A stretch of 10,548 bases of DNA, taken from NCBI GenBank assembly GCA_023433755.1, contig JAEYUA010000020.1, positions 1 to 10,548 of the forward strand, written 5' to 3'. Below the pieces are notes generated by a model that did not search any database, was not told the origin of the DNA, and worked only from the letters and a program-made list of their open reading frames with translations. The stretch comes from Bacteroidota bacterium. GTDB taxonomy: Bacteria; Bacteroidota; Bacteroidia; Chitinophagales; Chitinophagaceae. Shown here one piece after another: positions 5,539-10,548 of this stretch. Made by a program: the position numbers and the translations under genes. Numbering within the stretch: the stretch's first letter is position 1; every line of letters begins with the position of its first letter.

Positions 5539-7218
5539 ATGGCTGACAACACTTACGACGCGATTGTAGTAGGCTCTGGTATCAGCGGGGGCTGGGCTGC
5601 CAAGGAACTCACTGAAAAAGGACTGAAAGTAATCATGCTCGAAAGGGGGCATAATATTGAACATAAAACCGGTTACACCAGCGCCAACAAAGAACTCTGG
5701 GAATTTCCGCACCGGGGTGGAAGAACACAGCAGATGATCAAGGACTATCCTGTTTTAAAAAGAGATTATCCCCTCAATGAAATGAATCTCGATTTCTGGG
5801 CAAAGGACAGTGAGAATCCATACACGGAAGTAAAACGTTTCGACTGGTACCGTGGTTACCATGTTGGAGGGCGTTCATTGATGTGGGGAAGGCAGTCGTA
5901 CCGCTGGAACGAATTTGATTTCGAAGCCAATGCCAAAGAAGGTATTTCCATTGACTGGCCTATTCGTTATAAAGACCTGGCTGACTGGTATCATTACGTG
6001 GAAGGATTCGCAGGTATCAGCGGATCCAAAGAAGGGCTGCCTGCCTTACCTGATGGCAATTTTATGCCTGCCATGGAAATGAACTGTGTTGAGAAAGATG
6101 TGGCAGCAAGATTAAAATCACATTACAAAGGACAAAGGTCCATGATCATTGGCCGTGTGGCTAATATTACTGTTCCGCACCAGGAAAGAACCAACTGCCA
6201 GTACCGCAATAAATGCTGGCTGGGTTGTCCCTTTGGTGGTTATTTCAGCACGCAGTCCTCTACCCTGCCCGCTGCCATGAAAACAGGAAATTTGACAGTG
6301 AGGCCTTTTTCCATTGTTACAGAACTGATCTATGATAAGGATACCAAAAAAGCAAAAGGTGTAAGAGTGCTGGATGCGGAAACCAACCAGACCTACGAAT
6401 ACTTCGCTAAAATTGTTTTTGTTAATGCCTCCACCCTCAATTCCACCTGGCTGCTGATGAATTCAGCCACGGATATCTGGCCTGAAGGATTAGGCAGCAG
6501 CAGTGATGCGCTGGGACGCAACCTGATGGACCATCATTTCCGTGTGGGCGCTTCAGGTGATGTGGAAGGTTATGAGGATAAATATTATTTTGGAAAACGT
6601 CCGACGGGTATTTACCTCGTGCGTTACCGGAATTTGTTTGGAGATAAAAGAGATTATGTACGTGGCTTTGGTTACCAGGGTGGGGCCAGCCGCCAGGAAT
6701 GGGGACGTGAAATTGCGGAAATGAATATTGGCGGCGATTATAAAGATGCGTTATGTGAACCCGGGCAATGGCGCATGGGCATGACAGGTTTTGGGGAAAT
6801 GCTTCCTGATCCGAATAACAAGGTGACACTCGATAAGAATAAAAAAGATAAATGGAACCTGCCAGTGCTCGCTATCGATTGCCAGATAGGTGAAAATGAA
6901 AAAAAGATGCGTGTTGATATGGCCAATGATGCCAAAGAAATGCTGGAAGCAGCCGGTTTGAAGAATGTGCATACTTACGATAACGATTATGCACCTGGTA
7001 TGGGCATTCATGAAATGGGCACAGCAAGAATGGGACGCGATCCCAAAACATCCGTGCTCAATGAATGGAACCAGGTATGGGATGCAAAAAATGTATTCAT
7101 CACCGATGGCTCGTGTATGACCTCGGCCTCTTGCGTAAATCCTTCATTAACTTATATGGCACTCACAGCAAGGGCTTGTGACTATGCCGTTAAAGAACTT
7201 AAAAAAATGAACCTCTGA
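5539..7218 (+). CDS. GMC-family FAD sugar dehydrogenase, catalytic subunit
   Basis: 559 residues. The N-terminal FAD-binding Rossmann motif is VVGSGISGGWAAKEL (10-24), with the ribose-binding acid in MLERG (33-37). YHVGGRSLMWG (107-117) is the second FAD contact and resembles pyranose 2-oxidase, but Met115 stands where that enzyme's covalent-FAD His is. The C-terminal GMC domain has GIHEMGTARMG (489-499) with probable catalytic His491, then DGSCMTSASCVNPSLTYMALTARA (523-546) with Asn534. Cys220, Cys226 and Cys230 (C-x5-C-x3-C-P) resemble the Cys-rich loop that binds a [3Fe-4S] cluster in FAD glucose dehydrogenase catalytic subunits. No signal peptide is present, as for GMC subunits carried out by a Tat-bearing partner; that partner is probably the subunit-3 protein at 8828. 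Likely role: oxidation of a sugar or glycoside hydroxyl, perhaps C3. Substrate not readable. Confidence 0.93.
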   Translation: MADNTYDAIVVGSGISGGWAAKELTEKGLKVIMLERGHNIEHKTGYTSANKELWEFPHRGGRTQQMIKDYPVLKRDYPLNEMNLDFWAKDSENPYTEVKRFDWYRGYHVGGRSLMWGRQSYRWNEFDFEANAKEGISIDWPIRYKDLADWYHYVEGFAGISGSKEGLPALPDGNFMPAMEMNCVEKDVAARLKSHYKGQRSMIIGRVANITVPHQERTNCQYRNKCWLGCPFGGYFSTQSSTLPAAMKTGNLTVRPFSIVTELIYDKDTKKAKGVRVLDAETNQTYEYFAKIVFVNASTLNSTWLLMNSATDIWPEGLGSSSDALGRNLMDHHFRVGASGDVEGYEDKYYFGKRPTGIYLVRYRNLFGDKRDYVRGFGYQGGASRQEWGREIAEMNIGGDYKDALCEPGQWRMGMTGFGEMLPDPNNKVTLDKNKKDKWNLPVLAIDCQIGENEKKMRVDMANDAKEMLEAAGLKNVHTYDNDYAPGMGIHEMGTARMGRDPKTSVLNEWNQVWDAKNVFITDGSCMTSASCVNPSLTYMALTARACDYAVKELKKMNL

Positions 7219-7219
7219 T

Positions 7220-8680
7220 ATGGAAGATAAAGACATCAAACCTACTGACAGTTCACGCCGCTCCTTCATCAGGAATACGGCCCTTGCAACAGCCGGGTTT
7301 TTCATTGTTCCCAGGCATGTATTGGGAAAAGGTTATACCGCACCAAGTGACCGCCTGCTGGTTGCTGGCATTGGTGTAGGTGGAAAAGGAGAAAGTGATA
7401 TCATGAGTTTTTACAAAAGCGGCAAGGCCGATATTGCTTTCCTCTGTGATGTGGATGACCGCAGGGCGGCCAACTCAGTGAAAAATTTTCCGAAAGCAAA
7501 ATATTATAAGGACTGGAGGGAGATGTTTGATAAGGAAGCAAAAAATTTCGATGCAGTTTCCGTATCAACACCCGATCATAATCACGCGGTGCAAACACTC
7601 GCTGCCATGCAATTGGGCAAACACGTATATGTACAGAAACCCCTTACCCATGATATTTATGAAGCAAGGATATTAACCCAGGCTGCTGAAAAATATAAAG
7701 TAGTCACACAGATGGGTAACCAGGGCGCATCTGGTGATGGCGTTCGGCAACTCATGGAATGGTACAACCAGGGCGTGATTGGTGATGTACATACGGTTTA
7801 CTGCTGGACCAACAGGCCGGTATGGCCCCAGGGTATTCCCTGGCCGGAAGGCAAGGCTGAAATTCCAAAAGAACTGGACTGGGATCTCTGGCTGGGTACT
7901 GCACCTTACCGTGATTATGTAGACAAACTGGTTCCATTTAATTGGAGGGGCTGGTGGGATTATGGTACCGGTGCACTGGGAGATATGGGTTGCCACATTA
8001 TTGAACCAGCATTCCGCGTGCTTAATCTCAAATACGCAACCGATGTACAGGCCAGCGTAGGATCGGTGTATGTGGATGAATTCAAACGTGGTTATTTCCC
8101 TGACAGTTGTCCGCCTTCCAGCCATGTTACACTCAATTTTCCAAAGACCAATAAAACCAAAGGAAAAGTCACCCTTCACTGGATGGATGGTGGCATTCAA
8201 CCTGAAAGACCGGAAGAATTAGGTCCGAATGAATTATTTGGCGATGGAGGTAATGGTGCCTTGTTCGTTGGAACCAAGGGCAAGATGATGTGCAGCACTT
8301 ATTCTGCCAATCCACGCCTGCTGCCTACCAGCAGAACACAGGAAGTGAAAGTGAAACAAACCATTGCCCGCGTACCAAACGGAGCTGACGGACACTATGC
8401 GCAATGGGTGGAAGCCTGTATCGCGGGTTATGGAAAAAAAGAACTGAGTTCACCATTTGAGATTGCCGGACCATTAACTGAATCATTGCTCATGGCCAAC
8501 CTGGCCATCAGGGCACATGATATCCGCAAACCGAGAGCAGATGGAAAAGGTTTCGACTGGCCGGGAAGAAATATCAAGCTGGTATGGGATAACGACCAGA
8601 TGAAAGTGACCAATTTCGATGATGTGAACCAGTTTGTAAAAAGAGATTACAGGCCGGGGTATTCATTGAAATTATCGTAG
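7220..8680 (+). CDS. Tat-exported Gfo/Idh/MocA family oxidoreductase
   Basis: 486 residues, starting one base after the GMC stop codon. The twin-arginine signal SSRRSFIRNTALATAGFFIVP (Arg13-Arg14) has no Cys lipobox, so the protein is probably periplasmic and soluble after cleavage. The Rossmann loop is GIGVGGKG (50-57), followed by VSTPDHNHA (115-123) and VYVQKPLTH (136-144), where Gln139-Lys140-Pro141 replaces the common EKP; Lys140 is retained. GTGALGDMGCHIIEP (249-263) carries the usual Asp255 and His259. The long C-terminal half (270-486) is the bacterial-type extended domain. A Tat-exported nucleotide enzyme implies folding with NAD(P) already bound in the cytoplasm, as known for Zymomonas glucose-fructose oxidoreductase. 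The role may be redox conversion or redox-neutral cleavage of a keto-glycoside (inference). GH109 glycosidases share the fold and Tat signal, but I did not recognise their motifs. Confidence 0.9.
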   Translation: MEDKDIKPTDSSRRSFIRNTALATAGFFIVPRHVLGKGYTAPSDRLLVAGIGVGGKGESDIMSFYKSGKADIAFLCDVDDRRAANSVKNFPKAKYYKDWREMFDKEAKNFDAVSVSTPDHNHAVQTLAAMQLGKHVYVQKPLTHDIYEARILTQAAEKYKVVTQMGNQGASGDGVRQLMEWYNQGVIGDVHTVYCWTNRPVWPQGIPWPEGKAEIPKELDWDLWLGTAPYRDYVDKLVPFNWRGWWDYGTGALGDMGCHIIEPAFRVLNLKYATDVQASVGSVYVDEFKRGYFPDSCPPSSHVTLNFPKTNKTKGKVTLHWMDGGIQPERPEELGPNELFGDGGNGALFVGTKGKMMCSTYSANPRLLPTSRTQEVKVKQTIARVPNGADGHYAQWVEACIAGYGKKELSSPFEIAGPLTESLLMANLAIRAHDIRKPRADGKGFDWPGRNIKLVWDNDQMKVTNFDDVNQFVKRDYRPGYSLKLS

Positions 8681-8684
8681 GAAG

Positions 8685-8715
8685 TTTTTACCGCCAAGAA
8701 AGAAGGACGCCAAGG
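8685..8715 (+). repeat. 31-bp dispersed repeat, copy 2 (CGCCAAG type)
   Basis: Same-orientation copy of 2910-2940 with two mismatches (8707 and 8709). It starts five bases after the stop codon of the exported Gfo/Idh/MocA gene. CGCCAAG occurs twice (8692-8698, 8709-8715; period 17). Downstream, the gap is AT-rich (8724-8775) and then enters a heptad array, the same combination as in the divergent intergenic region. Confidence 0.8.
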
Positions 8716-8785
8716 ATAGGTGCCTTTTTTTCCTGATTGGTAGAAAAAAAATTCTCTATAAAAAATAAATTTTCGAAGCAAGGTC

Positions 8786-8815
8786 TTGCAGCTTGTAGCT
8801 TGCAACTTGCAGCTT
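8786..8815 (+). repeat. Four-unit heptanucleotide array in the leader of the subunit-3 gene
   Basis: Units TTGCAGC, TTGTAGC, TTGCAAC and TTGCAGC run without gaps, then TT. The array ends 12 bases before the ATG at 8828, so it lies in the translation-initiation region of the subunit-3 mRNA if co-transcribed. An in-frame TTG at 8786 within the array would extend the protein by 14 residues and hide its Tat signal, so that upstream start is probably false. The 7-base period matches the arrays at 2962 and 3116, but the unit differs. Confidence 0.75.
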
Positions 8816-8827
8816 AAAATCACACTT

Positions 8828-9442
8828 ATGGATCGTCGTGAAGCCGTAAAATATATCAGCCTTTTAATGGGAGGAACTGTAGTAGGTGGTACTGCATTTC
8901 TCACAGGTTGTAAATCAGACACCGCTAAACCACAAAACTGGGATGCCAGTGAAATTGCCTACCTGGATGAGATAGCGGAGACCATTCTTCCCCAGACCAG
9001 TACACCCGGCGCAAAAGCCGCGAAAGTGGGTGAGTTTATGAAGGTGATGGTAACAGATTGTTATGAGGCCAGTCACCAGGATGCTTTCAGGAAAGGCATG
9101 ACACAACTGAATGAAACCAGTAAGGAGAAGTACAACCGCGTGTTCATGGAACTGGATCCGAAAGAAAGACATGCTTTACTGGTTGAAATGGATGCCGCCG
9201 CTAAAAAATACCAGGAGGAGATCAAAAAACACAACCAGGAAGAAGATAATAAAGCGAAGGCTGACCTGAAATATGTGAAACAAACCAAGGCACCGCATTA
9301 TTTCACCATGATGAAACAACTGACCCTGCTGGGTTTCTTTACCTCGGAGGTCGGCACCAAAGAAGCCAGGCGGCATACACCGGTACCCGGTCGCTTTGAT
9401 GCCTGCATTCCCTATAAAAAAGGTGATAAATCATTCGCATAA
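8828..9442 (+). CDS. Gluconate 2-dehydrogenase subunit 3-like Tat lipoprotein (GMC partner)
   Basis: 204 residues from the ATG at 8828; an in-frame TTG at 8786 lies in a tandem repeat and is rejected because it would bury the signal peptide. MDRREAVKYISLLMGG (Arg3-Arg4) is a Tat motif and LTG before Cys28 is a lipobox. The mature segment SEIAYLDEIAETILPQTSTPGAKAAKVGEFM (41-71) is the conserved core of the gluconate 2-dehydrogenase subunit 3 family (PF13618): an acidic helix, the TILPxTxTPGA turn, then a helix. A charged Lys/Glu-rich stretch (about 115-150) and an aromatic LLGFFTSEVG motif follow. In FAD dehydrogenases this small subunit carries the signal-less GMC subunit through Tat and holds it at the membrane; the GMC protein at 5539 lacks a signal, which fits. 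The separation of the two genes by the Gfo/Idh/MocA gene is notable. Confidence 0.88.
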   Translation: MDRREAVKYISLLMGGTVVGGTAFLTGCKSDTAKPQNWDASEIAYLDEIAETILPQTSTPGAKAAKVGEFMKVMVTDCYEASHQDAFRKGMTQLNETSKEKYNRVFMELDPKERHALLVEMDAAAKKYQEEIKKHNQEEDNKAKADLKYVKQTKAPHYFTMMKQLTLLGFFTSEVGTKEARRHTPVPGRFDACIPYKKGDKSFA

Positions 9443-9453
9443 AATCAAATCGC

Positions 9454-10338
9454 ATGGATCATAACAGAAGGGTATTTTTAAAGAATAGTGCTTTACTGGC
9501 ATCAGGACTCATGCTGGGCAAATACCTCACGGCCTGTAATACAGTAGCGTCAGCAACCTCCCCTATCAATAAAAATTTCGGGCTGCAGCTTTATACACTA
9601 AGGGATGTGTTGCCTAAAGATCCTGTGATCATTCTCAGGCAGGTCGCGACTTTCGGTTACAAGGAAATTGAAAGCTATGAAGGTGACAAGGGCATGTTCT
9701 GGGGATTGAAAAATACAGAATTCAAAAAATTGATGGATGACCTGGGCATGAAGATCGTGGCCAGCCATTGCGATATTGAAAAAGATTTTGAAAGAAAGGC
9801 TGCAGATGCAGCGGCTATTGGTATGGATTACCTGCTTTGTGCCTGGATCGGCCCGCAAAAAAGCCTGGATGATTATAAGAAAGCCGCTGATACTTTCAAT
9901 AAACGTGGTGAAATCTGCCGCAAACACGGATTAAAGTTTGCTTATCATAACCATGATTACAGCTTCAAAAAGCTGGATGGCCAATTTCCACAGGATCTTA
10001 TGATGCAACAGACCGATAAGGAACTGGTGGATTATGAAATGGATATTTACTGGGTGGTTACAGCCGGTGAAGATCCCCTGCAATGGTTTGACAGGTATCC
10101 CGGGCGTTTTACCCTTTCACATATCAAGGACCGCAAAAAAAATGTACCCCTTTCACAGGGCGATGCATCAACCATACTGGGTACTGGCAGCATTGATTTC
10201 CCTGCTATTCTTTCCAGGGCAAAGGAAAAAGGCATGAAACATTTCCTGGTGGAGCAGGAACTGTACGAAGGCACCACGCCCATGGGATCCGTCCAGGCCA
10301 ATGCCGATTATCTTAAAAATCTGAAATCAGGAACCTAA
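9454..10338 (+). CDS. Tat/lipoprotein sugar isomerase/epimerase-like TIM barrel
   Basis: 294 residues, starting 11 bases after the subunit-3 stop. HNRRVFLKNSALLASG (Arg5-Arg6) is a good Tat motif, and LTA before Cys28 suggests lipidation. The mature domain is a COG1082 TIM barrel: GLQLYTLRDVL (43-53) opens strand 1, then ASHCDIE (103-109), AYHNHDYSF (163-171; His165, His167), YEMDIYWVV (194-202; Asp197), LSHIKDR (221-227; His223, Asp226) and FLVEQELYE (264-272; Glu267/Glu269) supply the probable metal and substrate residues. Many Bacteroidota sugar-degradation clusters carry such an exported member. It is the last gene of the rightward cluster; its TAA stop overlaps, tail to tail, the TAG stop of the small lipoprotein gene on the other strand by three bases. 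The reaction is unknown; keto-sugar isomerisation or epimerisation is inferred. Confidence 0.88.
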   Translation: MDHNRRVFLKNSALLASGLMLGKYLTACNTVASATSPINKNFGLQLYTLRDVLPKDPVIILRQVATFGYKEIESYEGDKGMFWGLKNTEFKKLMDDLGMKIVASHCDIEKDFERKAADAAAIGMDYLLCAWIGPQKSLDDYKKAADTFNKRGEICRKHGLKFAYHNHDYSFKKLDGQFPQDLMMQQTDKELVDYEMDIYWVVTAGEDPLQWFDRYPGRFTLSHIKDRKKNVPLSQGDASTILGTGSIDFPAILSRAKEKGMKHFLVEQELYEGTTPMGSVQANADYLKNLKSGT

Positions 10339-10529
10339 AGACTGTCACGCATACTACTGGAATCAACAGTTGAATTCCCGCCAAGATTTATGGTACCCAC
10401 TGTGTCGGGTATATTGCCATTTACATTTTGTATACCGGGCTGGTTGGGACCTTCGGGGCCGGCAGGTTTACTGTCATTGCAGGCTGCAAGCATAACGAGG
10501 AATATTGCTGGTATGAAAAAATTTCTCAT
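10335..10529 (-). CDS. Small Pro/Gly/Asn-rich lipoprotein, function unknown
   Basis: 64 residues. MRNFFIPAIFLVMLAAC is a clear lipoprotein signal peptide (Cys17). The mature 48 residues are low in complexity: a KPAGPEGPNQPG segment (21-32), then Asn/Gly/Thr/Ser-rich sequence ending SMRDSL, with no recognisable domain. It converges on the exported TIM-barrel gene, sharing bases 10336-10337 of the stop codons. The signal peptide supports a real gene despite its size, but nothing links it to sugar metabolism and it may belong to a separate unit to the right. Its start is taken as the ATG at 10529-10527; only 19 bases upstream are visible, so its promoter cannot be assessed. Confidence 0.6.
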   Translation of the reverse strand: MRNFFIPAIFLVMLAACNDSKPAGPEGPNQPGIQNVNGNIPDTVGTINLGGNSTVDSSSMRDSL

Positions 10530-10548
10530 GTCTTCGGTTTAGCTATAC

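Noticed and set aside
6437..6829. 130-codon antisense open frame inside the GMC gene
   Set aside because: His/Pro-rich artefact with no domain; the GMC frame is clearly coding here.
7673..8200. 175-codon antisense open frame
   Set aside because: Shadow of the exported Gfo/Idh/MocA gene, whose motifs and length are convincing.
7220..8680. GH109 alpha-N-acetylgalactosaminidase
   Set aside because: It shares the fold and Tat signal, but I did not recognise GH109-specific motifs; the QKPLTH and GDMGCH segments fit the general exported Gfo/Idh/MocA group.
8710..8740. Terminator after the exported Gfo/Idh/MocA gene
   Set aside because: CCAA/TTGG and GGA/TCC pairing is short and bulged, and the T-run lies in the loop rather than after the stem.
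8786..8827. Upstream TTG start for the subunit-3 gene
   Set aside because: It lies inside a heptad array and would place 14 residues before the Tat motif; the ATG at 8828 gives a standard signal peptide.

Overview
The window looks like part of a Bacteroidota chromosome, most likely a Chitinophagaceae-type soil or freshwater heterotroph. This is inferred from moderate GC, A-rich leaders with few Shine-Dalgarno motifs, many short lipoproteins with a Cys right after the signal peptide, Tat-exported oxidoreductases and TIM-barrel proteins, and intergenic gaps full of short dispersed repeats. The species cannot be named from the sequence alone.

Layout: two divergent gene clusters are separated by a 480-bp intergenic region (2866-3345). 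Leftward (minus strand, in transcription order): a cytoplasmic Gfo/Idh/MocA oxidoreductase (2865-1705), a cytoplasmic xylose-isomerase-like TIM-barrel protein (1592-531), a lipoprotein cytochrome c (519-121), and the first 39 codons of a lipoprotein that begins like a DUF1080 / 3-keto-disaccharide hydrolase (119 to beyond the left edge). Rightward (plus strand): an MFS permease of the nucleoside:H+ symporter family (3346-4596), a Tat/lipoprotein hydroxypyruvate-isomerase-like TIM barrel (4598-5488), a GMC flavoprotein dehydrogenase (5539-7218), a Tat-exported Gfo/Idh/MocA oxidoreductase (7220-8680), a gluconate 2-dehydrogenase subunit 3-like Tat lipoprotein (8828-9442) and a third, Tat/lipoprotein TIM barrel (9454-10338). 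A small orphan lipoprotein gene (10529-10335, minus) converges on the end of the rightward cluster.

How the genes may work together (inference): GMC subunit, subunit 3 and cytochrome c have the composition of a membrane-associated FAD sugar dehydrogenase that passes electrons to the respiratory chain. With the DUF1080 protein, two Gfo/Idh/MocA enzymes and three TIM-barrel isomerase/epimerase-like proteins, this suggests glycoside breakdown through 3-keto sugar intermediates: oxidise C3 of a glycoside, cleave the activated bond, then isomerise or reduce the keto product. Signal peptides split the set into a periplasmic branch (cytochrome c, DUF1080 protein, two TIM barrels, Gfo/Idh/MocA, GMC with subunit 3) and a cytoplasmic branch (one TIM barrel, one Gfo/Idh/MocA), joined by the permease. 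The substrate cannot be read from the sequence.

The non-coding DNA is unusually structured: a 95-bp imperfect palindrome that supplies a stop codon; a 64-bp palindromic element flanked by a 7-bp duplication, apparently inserted into another repeat; heptanucleotide tandem arrays in two separate gaps; a 31-bp repeat shared by those two gaps; and an 11-bp inverted repeat just upstream of the permease gene. No rRNA, tRNA, CRISPR array or transposase gene was seen.
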